A stretch of 64,000 bases of DNA from Granulibacter bethesdensis (GTDB lineage Bacteria; Pseudomonadota; Alphaproteobacteria; Acetobacterales; Acetobacteraceae). Positions within the stretch are counted from its first letter, which is position 1. The number at the start of each line of letters is the position of its first letter. Location of the stretch: the NCBI RefSeq assembly GCF_001889545.1, contig NZ_CP018194.1:1896501-1960500 (forward strand), written 5' to 3'. Under the pieces are notes generated by a model. The model saw only the letters and a list, made by a program, of their open reading frames with translations, ran no database searches and was not told the origin of the DNA. Of the stretch, positions 22,040-31,164 are shown in pieces. A program made the position numbers and the translations under genes.

Positions 22040-22786
22040 ATGGGCTGGCTGCTTTTACTGATCGCGCCCGTCATCGGCAGTTTCATCGGGGTGCTGGTCA
22101 GGCGCTGGCCGGATGCCCATGGCATTGTTTTCGGTCGCTCCCGCTGTGAACACTGCGCCCAACATCTGTCACCGGCCGAGATAATCCCGCTGCTGAGTTT
22201 CCTGTGGCTACGTGGACGATGTCGGCAGTGTGGCAGTCCCATCGATCCGTTTCACCCGATGATCGAGTGCGCCGCCCTTGCAGTGGCTGTCTGCGCCTGT
22301 GCCATGAGAGGCATCAACAATCCCTTTGTGGCAGGGGATTGCGTGCTCGGCTGGGCGCTGCTGACGCTGGCCTGCATTGATCTGCGTCACTGGCGGCTTC
22401 CTGATATGCTGACCCTCCCGCTCATCCTTCTTGGGATGGGAGAGGCAATATGGCTTGACCCCGCCACCCTGCTCTGGCCGCGTGTAACGGGGATCGTGGT
22501 GGCATATGGCGCTCTTGCGTTACTCGGCTTGCTGTATCGTCTTCTGCGCGGACGGGAGGGGCTGGGAGCGGGCGATGCCAAACTTTTTGCCGCCGGAGCA
22601 GCATGGACCGGACTGACCGCCCTGCCCGGCATATTGTTGCTGGCTGCGCTTGGCGGGTTGATCCATGCCGCCATCCGAGCCTTCAGAGGCAGCAGATTCA
22701 GCCGACATACCGCCATCCCTTTTGGCCCCGCTCTGGCCGCCGCAATCTGGATCGTGCGTCTGCTGATGTTTCAGGATATCGAGTAG
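22040..22786 (+). CDS. Prepilin-type leader peptidase (A24 family)
   Basis: This 248-residue membrane protein should cleave and possibly N-methylate type IV pilin-like leaders at the inner membrane. It has an N-terminal membrane segment (GWLLLLIAPVIGSFIGVLV), the four-cysteine motif CEHC...CRQC of bifunctional PilD-type enzymes, and the two catalytic aspartate sites CIDLRHWRLPD and GLGAGDAKL. I chose the ATG at 22040, which follows AAGGGGG; a GTG start at 21962 is possible but not typical. No pilin or secretion genes are adjacent, so its substrates are not evident. Confidence 0.9.
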   Translation: MGWLLLLIAPVIGSFIGVLVRRWPDAHGIVFGRSRCEHCAQHLSPAEIIPLLSFLWLRGRCRQCGSPIDPFHPMIECAALAVAVCACAMRGINNPFVAGDCVLGWALLTLACIDLRHWRLPDMLTLPLILLGMGEAIWLDPATLLWPRVTGIVVAYGALALLGLLYRLLRGREGLGAGDAKLFAAGAAWTGLTALPGILLLAALGGLIHAAIRAFRGSRFSRHTAIPFGPALAAAIWIVRLLMFQDIE

Positions 22787-22797
22787 CCGCAGAGCCT

Positions 22798-23442
22798 CTA
22801 CAAAGACCGCTTTTCCATTATCAGCCGCGCCGCAAAACCGATCATCACCGTGCCGGTGATGCCGTCCAGCACGCGGGATGTCGCAGGATGTGTCAACAGA
22901 CGCTGCAACGGAATGGTCGCCACCGCTACCGCAGAGAAAAATACCAGCCCCATACAGGCATGAAGGCCGGATAACAGCGCTCCGAATGAAACAGCCGGAA
23001 GCTCTGGTGGCAGAAACTGCGGCAGAAAACTGACATAGAAAACGCCAACCTTGGGATTGAGCAAATTGGTCATCATCCCGCGCAGAAACCAGTTGGGATT
23101 TGCAACCTGGCGCTCCTGCTCCACCGGAAGCACGACAGGAAGCCCACCGCCAAAAAACACCCGGCGCAGCATGTTTACGCCAAGCCATGCCAGATACAGA
23201 GCACCGGCTATCTGCACCACACGATAGGCATATTCAGACGCCGCCAGCAGCGCACCAAGCCCCAGCGCCGTGATTACTCCCCAGCTCAACACCCCTACCG
23301 AAACGCCTGCGCCGGCCAGAACCGCCTGACGTGGCCCCTCGACAGTTCCAGTCCGCAAAACCAGAGCCGTATCCAGCCCCGGCGTGACCGTCAGCAGAGC
23401 GGCCGCAGCAGAAAAGCGCATGATGGCCGAAAATGCATCCAT
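22798..23442 (-). CDS. LysE/RhtB-family amino acid exporter
   Basis: The 214-residue inner-membrane protein has about six hydrophobic segments and the family signature TPGLDTALVLRTG near the N-terminus, GAGVSVGVLSWG in the second helix, and LLNPKVGVFYVSFLPQF in the middle. Members export amino acids or their analogues such as lysine, homoserine or threonine; the substrate here cannot be told. It is convergent with the prepilin peptidase and divergent from the cas3 region, standing alone. Confidence 0.9.
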   Translation of the reverse strand: MDAFSAIMRFSAAAALLTVTPGLDTALVLRTGTVEGPRQAVLAGAGVSVGVLSWGVITALGLGALLAASEYAYRVVQIAGALYLAWLGVNMLRRVFFGGGLPVVLPVEQERQVANPNWFLRGMMTNLLNPKVGVFYVSFLPQFLPPELPAVSFGALLSGLHACMGLVFFSAVAVATIPLQRLLTHPATSRVLDGITGTVMIGFAARLIMEKRSL

Positions 23443-23617
23443 GACCTGTCTGCTCCATCGGGTTGCCGCGAAAGCATCTCTCCTATCAGAAAGACTTTCA
23501 GCGCATCCATGTCTTCACAACAAAGCAGGTCAGCCGGGAAGAAATCTTTCTGACAAAAGATAATTTGCATAACCATCAATCACGAGGATTTGATTCCTCT
23601 TTTTCTCCAATCCTCCA

Positions 23618-23662
23618 TTGCCACCTGGCACAACCAGCCGAATAATGATCCGATACCGTATC
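23618..23662 (+). promoter_or_regulatory. Candidate cas3 promoter with overlapping dyad
   Basis: TTGCCA (23618-23623), a 17-base spacer and AATAAT (23641-23646) form a good promoter candidate upstream of cas3. The perfect dyad GATACCGTATC (23652-23662) covers the expected transcription start, and a TATAAT follows at 23667. A repressor could bind there; this is inference. Confidence 0.45.
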
Positions 23663-23703
23663 GTTTTATAATCATCGCTTTGGCATCATCAAAGGGCACG
23701 TTC

Positions 23704-26253
23704 ATGCCTGTTGTGCTTCCCCCTTTTCCCTGGGCCAAATTTGCGGAACCGGATTGCTGGTTGCCACTGATCACGCATCTCGGTGATGTTGGCGACTGTT
23801 TTGAAGCCCTGCTCAATCTGCCGCTTTATCGTGCCCGGCTGGCCGCGATCATCGAAAAGGAACCGGATCATGTCACCATCCAGCGTCTATGCGCACTGGC
23901 CTTTTTGCACGACATTGGAAAACTCAGCAGCGGTTTTCAGGCAAAAATCCTGACAAAAGCCAGAACGGGACATCTGCTGCAAGGTTATCATGCCCTCTGG
24001 AGAAAAGAAGCCGGACTGCAAGATGCGCTCGGTTTGGGGGAGGATATCAGCCAATGGGGTGAGGCCATGCGCAGCCTGTTTCTGGCGGCACTGGCCCATC
24101 ACGGCAAGCCGATCATGGCCTCTGGTCAGGAGCCTGTGAAATCAGACTGGGCCGCCCGGACAGGATACAATCCAGCCGAAGCCGCAAGAGCCATCGGGCA
24201 GGCCTGCCGTGCCCGATACCCTGATGCTTTCGGCCCCGGCCCTGAGCTGCCGCTTCATACAGAGCTTCAGCATTTTTTTGCCGGTCTGGTAGCACTGGCC
24301 GATCAGATCGGATCGCGTGAGTGCGATTTTCCTCTTGATCGCACGACACGCCCCGCCACAAAGGCGGCGGATGTCCTGCGCAATATCAACATGGACGTGT
24401 TCCGGCTGCGGCAGGCGCTGAAACCGGTTGAGCCATGGCAACTTTTCGGCTGGGCGGAAGGGACGAAACTGCGCCCGATGCAGCAGGCTTTGCTGGAACT
24501 GTCTCTGGACATACGCCTCGCCGCGCTCGAATCCGAAACCGGCTCCGGCAAGACGGAGGCCGCGTTTCTGCGCTTCCTGCGCCTGTTCAGGGCCGGGTTG
24601 GTGGATGGTCTGTATTTTGCCGTCCCGACCCGCGCCGCCGCAGCACAACTTCATCGGCGAATCAATCACGCCGTACAGGCAGCCTTCGGCGGCGAATGCT
24701 TTCTGGCGCTGCCCGGATACATGAAGGCCGGGACTGCCGAAGGCTGGGCACTCCCCGGCTATCGCGTGGAATGGGCCGACAATCCGGACGAAGCACAGAA
24801 GCAGGCACGATGGGCTGCCGAAGCCTCACGCCGTTTTCTGGCTGCACCGGTTGCGGTAGGCACGGTTGATCAGGTCATGCTCTCGGGGTTACAGGTAAAA
24901 TGGTCGCATTTTCGTAGTGCAGCCCTTGCCCGCAGCTATCTGGTCATCGACGAAGTGCATGCTTCGGACAGTTACATGAGCGCGGTGATGGACCGGATCG
25001 TGCAGAATCATGTGGCCCATGGCGGCCATGCCTTGCTGATGTCCGCGACACTTGGCTCAGCGACACGCGCCAGCCTGCTGGGGGCCAAAAAAACGGGCAA
25101 AGCCGATTCATCCAATACAATACAGGCTCCTTATCCATCCCTGAGCTGGGCAGAAGGAGAAAAGAAAAAGAAACAGGAAATTCATCTTGGCATTGAACTC
25201 ACAGAATATCAGAAAACAGTTTCCATCAGCACGGCTCCCCTGATTGCAAAGCCACACGCAATTGCCAGCATGGCGCTGGAAGCGGCACGACAAGGCGCGC
25301 GCGTGCTGGTGATCCGCAATACGGTCGATCAGGTGATTGCGACACAGCAAGCGATCGAGGCGCTGGATGCCAATGCCCCGACTTTATCCGTCAACGGTAT
25401 ACGCTGCCCCCACCACAGCCGCTTTGCCGCCGAGGACCGGCTTCTGCTGGATCATGCGGTTGAGCAGGCAATGGGCAAACACTCCGTTTGTGGCGGCCGG
25501 ATCATCTGCGGCAGCCAGACAGTGGAACAAAGTCTGGATATCGATGCCGACTTTATGATTACCGATCTGTGCCCGATCGACGTATTACTGCAACGGATCG
25601 GGCGGTTGCATCGTCATGCTGGTCGTCATGATCGGCCCGATGCGTTCAGAAACGCCCGATGCATCGTGCTGGTACCGGAAGCATTATCCCCAGAGATCAA
25701 TTTACTTCACTTCGGCCTTGGGATCAGCCGCGATGGAGGCGGCGTTTATACCGACCTCACCGGCCTGGAAGCCGTAAGGCGTATAATCGGTGAGGGAGCT
25801 ATCTGGACTATTCCTCAAGATAATCGACGTCTTGTGGAAGCAGGTACTGATCCAAAAACTCTTACCGCACTGGCAGAACAACTCGGGAATGCATGGACCA
25901 ACGAGCGTAACGTGGTTGTGGGAGGGCACAGCGCACAGGGCACAATCGGGCGAATGAACCTGATCGACCGCACACGAGCCTTTGACGGCAGTATGAGTGA
26001 CTGTTTCCCGGATGATACGAATATTGTCACCCGTCTGGGTGCAGACCGTACGGCACTCCTTTTTGCACCAGAGACAATAGGGCCATTCGGAGAAAAAGTG
26101 ACGCAGATATTCGTGCCCGGTCATTGGGTGGATACCAGCATTGCCACCGCAACAGGGGCCGAATGGATACAGCCATCACCGGAGCAGCTTGTGTTTGACC
26201 CTGCCGGATTGAGCTACACCAGGTTTGGCCTGACACGATCTGTGAACACATAA
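23704..26253 (+). CDS. cas3: CRISPR-associated nuclease/helicase Cas3 (type I-E)
   Basis: Cas3 is recruited to Cascade-bound DNA, nicks it and degrades it in 3'-5' direction. The 849-residue protein has an N-terminal HD nuclease domain with His25, His69-Asp70 (FLHDIGKLSSGF), His132-His133 (AHHGKP) and Asp200. It then has superfamily 2 helicase motifs: Walker A ETGSGKTE at 278-285, DEVH at 416-419, SAT at 447-449, the CGSQTVEQSLDID segment and QRIGRLHRH. I chose the ATG at 23704, which is preceded by AAAGGG; the frame is open from 23590. It lies 162 bases upstream of casA, as is common in type I-E. All key residues look intact. Confidence 0.96.
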   Translation: MPVVLPPFPWAKFAEPDCWLPLITHLGDVGDCFEALLNLPLYRARLAAIIEKEPDHVTIQRLCALAFLHDIGKLSSGFQAKILTKARTGHLLQGYHALWRKEAGLQDALGLGEDISQWGEAMRSLFLAALAHHGKPIMASGQEPVKSDWAARTGYNPAEAARAIGQACRARYPDAFGPGPELPLHTELQHFFAGLVALADQIGSRECDFPLDRTTRPATKAADVLRNINMDVFRLRQALKPVEPWQLFGWAEGTKLRPMQQALLELSLDIRLAALESETGSGKTEAAFLRFLRLFRAGLVDGLYFAVPTRAAAAQLHRRINHAVQAAFGGECFLALPGYMKAGTAEGWALPGYRVEWADNPDEAQKQARWAAEASRRFLAAPVAVGTVDQVMLSGLQVKWSHFRSAALARSYLVIDEVHASDSYMSAVMDRIVQNHVAHGGHALLMSATLGSATRASLLGAKKTGKADSSNTIQAPYPSLSWAEGEKKKKQEIHLGIELTEYQKTVSISTAPLIAKPHAIASMALEAARQGARVLVIRNTVDQVIATQQAIEALDANAPTLSVNGIRCPHHSRFAAEDRLLLDHAVEQAMGKHSVCGGRIICGSQTVEQSLDIDADFMITDLCPIDVLLQRIGRLHRHAGRHDRPDAFRNARCIVLVPEALSPEINLLHFGLGISRDGGGVYTDLTGLEAVRRIIGEGAIWTIPQDNRRLVEAGTDPKTLTALAEQLGNAWTNERNVVVGGHSAQGTIGRMNLIDRTRAFDGSMSDCFPDDTNIVTRLGADRTALLFAPETIGPFGEKVTQIFVPGHWVDTSIATATGAEWIQPSPEQLVFDPAGLSYTRFGLTRSVNT

Positions 26254-26313
26254 AAAGAAGCCAAAATGTCAGTGTTCCATGTTGACAGAGTTTAAATTCT
26301 CATTCGTAGTTCT

Positions 26314-26349
26314 ATGGAGAATTTTATCTTAAAAGATGGGATTTTCCAT
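26314..26349. promoter_or_regulatory. 36-bp interrupted palindrome in the cas3-casA gap
   Basis: The outer arms ATGGAGAAT (26314-26322) and ATTTTCCAT (26341-26349) pair with one wobble, and the centre ATCTT-AA-AAGAT (26326-26337) is a perfect dyad about the same axis. It begins about 27 bases downstream of a TTGACA at 26282-26287 and ends 66 bases upstream of casA, the position of an operator for the Cascade operon. A transcript hairpin is also possible. Confidence 0.45.
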
Positions 26350-26415
26350 CGTTAATCGGTTTGTCTCATAACTGTTTTTGGCTAACCTCATATCCTCCTC
26401 ATTCAGGTTGAATGA

Positions 26416-27981
26416 ATGCACTGTCTGCTGTCTCATCCGGTTTTTCGCACTGTTATCAGAGCTGAAAATCATGTTCTGACCCTGCCGGGCGCTCTGGCCG
26501 CATTGATGCTGGACAAAGTGGACAGTTTTACTGCCCTGCGCCCGCATCAGCAACACGCATGGCATATGTTTCTGGCAGCGCTTGGAGCCATTGCGCTGCA
26601 TCGTGCCGATCAAAGCGCCATTCCCGAGACAGAGGAAGAATGGAAAGATCTGCTCCTTGACCTCACCGATCAGGCGGAGGAACCATGGTCGCTGATTGTT
26701 GAGGATCTCTCAAAGCCTGCCTTTCTTCAGCCACCGGTTCCTGAGGGAAAGCGCGAGGTGCTGAAGAATACGGTCTATACGCCGGATGCGCTGGATATTC
26801 TGATCACCGCGAAAAATTTTGACCTGAAGGCTGAAGTCGCCATTGAAGCCGGGCTTGACGAATGGGTATTTGCTCTGGTCAGCCTGCAAACAATGCAGGG
26901 CTATAGCGGGGCCACAAAATACGGAATTGCCCGCATGAACGGCGGCTTTTCCGCTCGGCCCTTTCTGGGGCTGGCGCCTGCAAAAGCAGGGATCGGCGCT
27001 CATCTTCGTCGCGATATCCGTGCCATGCTGGCCGGGCGGGACAAGCTGCTTGACATGTATCAGGATTATGATGAGGAGGGGCTGGCTCTGCTCTGGCTGG
27101 AGCCCTGGGATGGCAAGACCAGTTTGTCACTCGATCAACTCGATCCATGGTTTATCGAAATCTGCCGTCGGGTTCGTCTGTTTCAGGGAACTGATGAGCA
27201 TATCGTTGCTCTCAATGTCGGCTCCGCAGTTGCACGGATCGAAGCCAAATCCTGCAATGGAATCACAGGGGATTTCTGGGCACCGATTTATGACAGCGAA
27301 GGAAAATCTTTTTCGTTGGATGCGCGAGGTTTTTCCTACCGGGTGTTATGCCGACTTTTGTTTGGAGAAGCGCAGAAACGTGTTGCACGACTCCCCCAGT
27401 CAATGCAGCTTTTGCCCGATGAGCGCGACATGCTTCTGGTCGCGCGCGGCATGGTGCGGGGTCAAGGCAAAACTGAAGGCTATCACGAACGCATCATTCC
27501 AACCCAGCGCCGCATCATTGATGCCATCAATGATGATACCAGACGACTGGAACTGGCAGAAATCGCGGATAAACAGCAGAAAGAGATTGCACATATTACA
27601 TCTGCCCTGCGTCAGGGCTGCGCCATAGTATCTATCGGTGGAGCAGACAAAAAACCATCAAAAGATGATTATGGTTGTGCCGGCCCCTATACGGATCGTC
27701 TGGAAGCTGAGGCTGATGCCGGCTTTTTCGAGACGATCCAGCAACGCTTCGAAAAAGGCGATGACTGTAAAATACCTTATCTGCGCCACTTGATCCATTA
27801 TGCTGAACACCTGCTTATTGAGGCATCGGACTCTATCTCCTGCCCCGTCGAAAACCGCTGGCGGGCCGGGGTTCGCGCACCACGCGTGTTTCGTGGTATG
27901 CTTTGGTCTCAGAAAAGTCCTTTCGTAAACGACCGCACCTCGATTTTTCCTCCGAAAGAAGCGGCTGATGTCAGACAGTAA
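26416..27981 (+). CDS. casA: Cascade large subunit CasA (Cse1/Cas8e)
   Basis: CasA recognises the PAM and helps recruit Cas3. The 521-residue protein has the Cse1 pattern: an N-terminal segment LPGALAALMLDKVDSF with RPHQQHAWHMFLAALGAIAL, then NTVYTPDALDILITAKNF, the known Cse1 loop region, QGYSGATKYGIARMNGGFSA, and a C-terminal four-helix part. The start has only a weak ribosome site, GGTTGA; an overlapping ATG four bases upstream is in another frame. Its 3' end overlaps casB by 14 bases. The family is very divergent, so the assignment rests on these segments and on gene order. Confidence 0.93.
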   Translation: MHCLLSHPVFRTVIRAENHVLTLPGALAALMLDKVDSFTALRPHQQHAWHMFLAALGAIALHRADQSAIPETEEEWKDLLLDLTDQAEEPWSLIVEDLSKPAFLQPPVPEGKREVLKNTVYTPDALDILITAKNFDLKAEVAIEAGLDEWVFALVSLQTMQGYSGATKYGIARMNGGFSARPFLGLAPAKAGIGAHLRRDIRAMLAGRDKLLDMYQDYDEEGLALLWLEPWDGKTSLSLDQLDPWFIEICRRVRLFQGTDEHIVALNVGSAVARIEAKSCNGITGDFWAPIYDSEGKSFSLDARGFSYRVLCRLLFGEAQKRVARLPQSMQLLPDERDMLLVARGMVRGQGKTEGYHERIIPTQRRIIDAINDDTRRLELAEIADKQQKEIAHITSALRQGCAIVSIGGADKKPSKDDYGCAGPYTDRLEAEADAGFFETIQQRFEKGDDCKIPYLRHLIHYAEHLLIEASDSISCPVENRWRAGVRAPRVFRGMLWSQKSPFVNDRTSIFPPKEAADVRQ

Positions 27982-28561
27982 AAATCAGACCAAGCAGGAT
28001 ATCGACCAGGTTATCTCTAAGCTTGCCCTTGAATTGGCAAAACTTTCCCCTGGCAATCTTGCATCACTCCGCCGGGCAATTCCAGGCCATGGATGCCCGG
28101 AATTCTGGAGACTGTTTTATAGCCAGAAACTTGATCAGCATCGGATCCCACACTCCAAAGATAATGAACAGGCCTGGGAATGGGTGATGATTGCCATTGC
28201 TCGCCTGACACCGACCGGACAACCAGTCATACGATCTGGAGAAAAGGAAGACTTCAAGCTCAGTGCTCATGATCCCGAACTATCACTGGGACAGGCCCTC
28301 TCAGACGCTAATGTTCCTGAAATACGGGTTGTCCGTCTGCTCAGCGCCCCATTCGTACAAAGGCGGGAGATGATGATGAGGCTGATCCATGTGCTGTCAG
28401 CAGCACGGGCACGTTTTAACATGTACGATATCGCACGATTGCTTGCGCAAGAGCATCACGATTTACGTGCCGCCGATAATCCGCTGCGCAAGCTGGCCAA
28501 AGATTATTACCACGCTTGCGACAAAAAATCTGCAAAAGAGAAAGAGACGGCCAATGCCTGA
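27968..28561 (+). CDS. casB: Cascade small subunit CasB (Cse2/Cas11e)
   Basis: CasB forms the two-copy belly of Cascade that stabilises the displaced strand. The 197-residue, mostly helical protein shows the Cse2 features LASLRRAIPG near residue 32, EFWRLFYSQKL, WEWVMIAIARLT and the C-terminal LIHVLSAARARFNMYDIARLL. It overlaps casA by 14 bases and cas7 by 8 bases. Confidence 0.93.
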   Translation: MSDSKNQTKQDIDQVISKLALELAKLSPGNLASLRRAIPGHGCPEFWRLFYSQKLDQHRIPHSKDNEQAWEWVMIAIARLTPTGQPVIRSGEKEDFKLSAHDPELSLGQALSDANVPEIRVVRLLSAPFVQRREMMMRLIHVLSAARARFNMYDIARLLAQEHHDLRAADNPLRKLAKDYYHACDKKSAKEKETANA

Positions 28562-29714
28562 GCCACGTTTTCTTCAGATTCATACCCTGCATAGCTACAC
28601 AGCCTCACTTCTGAACCGCGACGATAGCGGACTGGCTAAGCGCCTTCCTTATGGCAACGCTGTGCGGACCCGCATTTCCTCACAATGCCTGAAACGGCAT
28701 TGGCGTGTAGATGAGGGCACTTTTTCTCTCCACCGGATTGAAGGCGCGGAAGAAGCGGTTCGCTCACGTGATCTGGTCACGAAGCGGCTGCGTGAGCCGC
28801 TTGAAGGGAAAGTTGCTGCCGATATTCTGGATGCGATTGAACCTGCTTTTCAGGTTGCCGTGTATGGCAAGGATGCAGCCAAAGGAAAAAGCAACCGCCA
28901 ACCTCTTCTGTTTGGCGCACCTGAACTGCGTTATCTGGCCGAGCAATTTGCACAGATTGCGAACTCGGCCGGCGATGCCAAATCCGCCAAGGCAGCCGCA
29001 GAAGATTTTACCAAGGAAAAATCATTTCATGAAACCATGAAGGTCATGCGGGAGTCTGTGTCGCTTCCCGGCGGCCTGACATCTGCCTTGTTCGGGCGCA
29101 TGGTCACCTCCGACCCTGAGGCGAATATCGATGCCCCTGTGCACGTAGCCCATGCATTCACTACCCATGCCGAGCAGGCAGAAAGCGATTATTTCGCCGT
29201 GGTCGATGACCTCGCAGGCGTGGATGATACCGGGGCTGACCATATCGGCGAGACCGAACTGACCTCCGGCCTGTTTTACGGTTATGTCGTCATCGATGTT
29301 CCTGCATTGGTCTCCAACCTGACCGGCGTTGCCGCAAGCAATTGGCTGGCTGCTGATCGCGACATGGCGGCTGAAGTGGCTGCACGTCTGATTGGCCAGA
29401 TCGCTACAGTCTCACCCGGTGCAAAGCTCGGCTCGACCGCACCCTATGGCTATGCCACTACCATGCTGGTGGAGGCTGGGGACCGTCAGCCGCGTTCTCT
29501 GGCAGAAGCATTCCGTGATCCAGCCAAGCCAACCGTTGAAGATGCGGAAGAGAAACTTCATAAAAAACTTGAAGCCTTTGATACCGCCTATCAAACCGGA
29601 GAAGACAGGCGTCTGCTGTCTCTCAGCAATGATCCCGGTATTAAAGAGATCAGCCGCACCTCTCTGCCGGAGCTGATGCAATGGGTACGCGATACCATCC
29701 TGAAAGCCGCATGA
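28554..29714 (+). CDS. cas7: Cascade backbone subunit Cas7e (CasC/Cse4)
   Basis: Cas7 forms the six-copy backbone that wraps the crRNA guide. The 386-residue RRM-type protein begins MPEPRFLQIHTLHSYTASLL and continues LPYGNAVRTRISSQCLKRHW, the diagnostic Cas7e start, with SVSLPGGLTSALFGRMVTSD and GATT-like C-terminal parts further on. I chose the ATG at 28554 because the open frame upstream belongs to casB in another frame. It ends in an ATGA overlap with cas5. Confidence 0.95.
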   Translation: MPEPRFLQIHTLHSYTASLLNRDDSGLAKRLPYGNAVRTRISSQCLKRHWRVDEGTFSLHRIEGAEEAVRSRDLVTKRLREPLEGKVAADILDAIEPAFQVAVYGKDAAKGKSNRQPLLFGAPELRYLAEQFAQIANSAGDAKSAKAAAEDFTKEKSFHETMKVMRESVSLPGGLTSALFGRMVTSDPEANIDAPVHVAHAFTTHAEQAESDYFAVVDDLAGVDDTGADHIGETELTSGLFYGYVVIDVPALVSNLTGVAASNWLAADRDMAAEVAARLIGQIATVSPGAKLGSTAPYGYATTMLVEAGDRQPRSLAEAFRDPAKPTVEDAEEKLHKKLEAFDTAYQTGEDRRLLSLSNDPGIKEISRTSLPELMQWVRDTILKAA

Positions 29715-30418
29715 TGCGCTGGCTGGTGTTGCAATGGCGCGCACCGCTTGCAAGCTTCGGTGGCACAATCATCGATTCACGCGGTGTCACGCGCGACTTT
29801 CCGGCTCTGTCAGCGGTTACCGGCCTGTTGGCCAATGCACTTGGCTTTGATCGTACCGATACCCCGCAACTTGACCGGTTGCAGGAGCGGATCGTATTCG
29901 GGGCCAGACGCGAACAGGAACCGCTGCTCGGACGCATGACGGATTTCCAGACCGCCCTGCTCGGCAGCAATGATCGCGGCTGGACCACACGCGGACGTGT
30001 CGAAGGGCGCGACGGTGCAGCCACAGGAGAAGCCAGCACCCATATCCGCCAGCGAGACTACCACGCGGATATGCAGATGACTGTTGTGCTGCATCTTGCC
30101 CCTGCTGAAGAAGCCCCGACGCTGGATGACATCGCGAAAGCGCTGCTGAAGCCGGCCCGCCCCCTGTTTTTCGGCCGCAAGCCGTGTCTGCCGGCGGATT
30201 ATCTGCTCGCTGCCCAGGAGGAGAACAGATGGGTAGAAGCAGAGAATGCCAAAGCGGCTCTGATCGCAGTTCCCGGCGAGGGACTGCTGCGTGCGCAATG
30301 GCCTGCCGCACCCGGCGAGGGGAAGAGTCTCGCCGACCGACGTAACTGGCGCAGCGGGCTGCATGGCGGCACGCGACGCGTTGAGGAGGAACGGATTACC
30401 CCCGTTACACGACGCTGA
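29711..30418 (+). CDS. cas5: Cascade subunit Cas5e (CasD)
   Basis: Cas5e caps the 5' handle of the crRNA. The 235-residue protein begins MMRWLVLQWRAPLASFGG, the typical Cas5e start, followed by DFPALSAVTGLLANALGF and, later, LLKPARPLFFGRKPCLPA, a conserved segment in the family. The stop of cas7 overlaps its ATG by four bases; a start one codon later is equally possible. Its stop shares one base with the cas6 ATG. Confidence 0.95.
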   Translation: MMRWLVLQWRAPLASFGGTIIDSRGVTRDFPALSAVTGLLANALGFDRTDTPQLDRLQERIVFGARREQEPLLGRMTDFQTALLGSNDRGWTTRGRVEGRDGAATGEASTHIRQRDYHADMQMTVVLHLAPAEEAPTLDDIAKALLKPARPLFFGRKPCLPADYLLAAQEENRWVEAENAKAALIAVPGEGLLRAQWPAAPGEGKSLADRRNWRSGLHGGTRRVEEERITPVTRR

Positions 30419-31161
30419 TGCTCCATCTGATCCATCTGCCGATTGAGGCCCGCTCCTTTGCGCAATGGGCCGGGAATCGTGGCTTTGGTCCGAAAGGCAC
30501 TCAGGATAACGATGCCGTGCTGCATCATCTGCTGACTCAAATATTTGGCAGACAGGCCCTTCAACCATTCCGGGTGTTTACGCCGGAACAGGCAAACTGG
30601 TCACTTTACGGCTATGCCGATCAGGATGCCGCGACACTGGCGGAGCAGGCGCGTTTCTCGATCACGCCGGACATGATGGAAGTTGTCTCTCTGGAGCGCC
30701 TGCGCAGCAAGGCGATGCCAGAAGCAAAAATGGGGCAGCGGATCGGCTTCGACGTCAGAATAAGGCCGGTCCGTCGTGCATCTATTGAAAAAATCGAAGA
30801 CGTAGAAAAATTACGGGAACGTGATGCGTTCCTTGCGGAAGCGCTTCATGATCATGCTGACAACAAAAGCGGCATGAAAGAAGCCAACCGTTCTCGCGAG
30901 AATGTCTATGTAGACTGGCTGAAAGAACGCATGCCCTGGGCCACGCTGGAAACAGCACGACTGGCGCATTTTCAGCGTCGGCGCGTGTTGCGTAACGGCA
31001 AAGGGATCGAAGGACCGGATGCAACGATCCATGGCACGATGGTCATTAGTGATCCTGTACAGTTTTTTGAAGCACTTCGAAAAGGCATCGGCAGACATAG
31101 CGCTTATGGATACGGCATGATGATGCTCCGTCCGCCGGATGCTCTTGCGCCGGATCGTTGA
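30418..31161 (+). CDS. cas6: CRISPR RNA endonuclease Cas6e (CasE)
   Basis: Cas6e cuts the pre-crRNA at the base of each repeat hairpin and stays bound as the Cascade head. The 247-residue protein has two ferredoxin-like halves. It shows the early segment ANWSLYGYADQD, the central RIGFDVRIRPVRR, and the C-terminal glycine-rich loop GIGRHSAYGYGMMML, which is diagnostic for Cas6e. It is coupled to cas5 by a TGATG overlap. The repeat hairpin (CTCCGC/GCGGAG) is its expected substrate. Confidence 0.94.
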   Translation: MLHLIHLPIEARSFAQWAGNRGFGPKGTQDNDAVLHHLLTQIFGRQALQPFRVFTPEQANWSLYGYADQDAATLAEQARFSITPDMMEVVSLERLRSKAMPEAKMGQRIGFDVRIRPVRRASIEKIEDVEKLRERDAFLAEALHDHADNKSGMKEANRSRENVYVDWLKERMPWATLETARLAHFQRRRVLRNGKGIEGPDATIHGTMVISDPVQFFEALRKGIGRHSAYGYGMMMLRPPDALAPDR

Positions 31162-31164
31162 TTG

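Noticed and set aside
23443-23703. The missing front part of the ThDP enzyme on the other side of the cas locus
   Set aside because: No frame in this stretch resembles the N-terminal part of a decarboxylase, so a simple insertion of the locus into that gene is not supported here.
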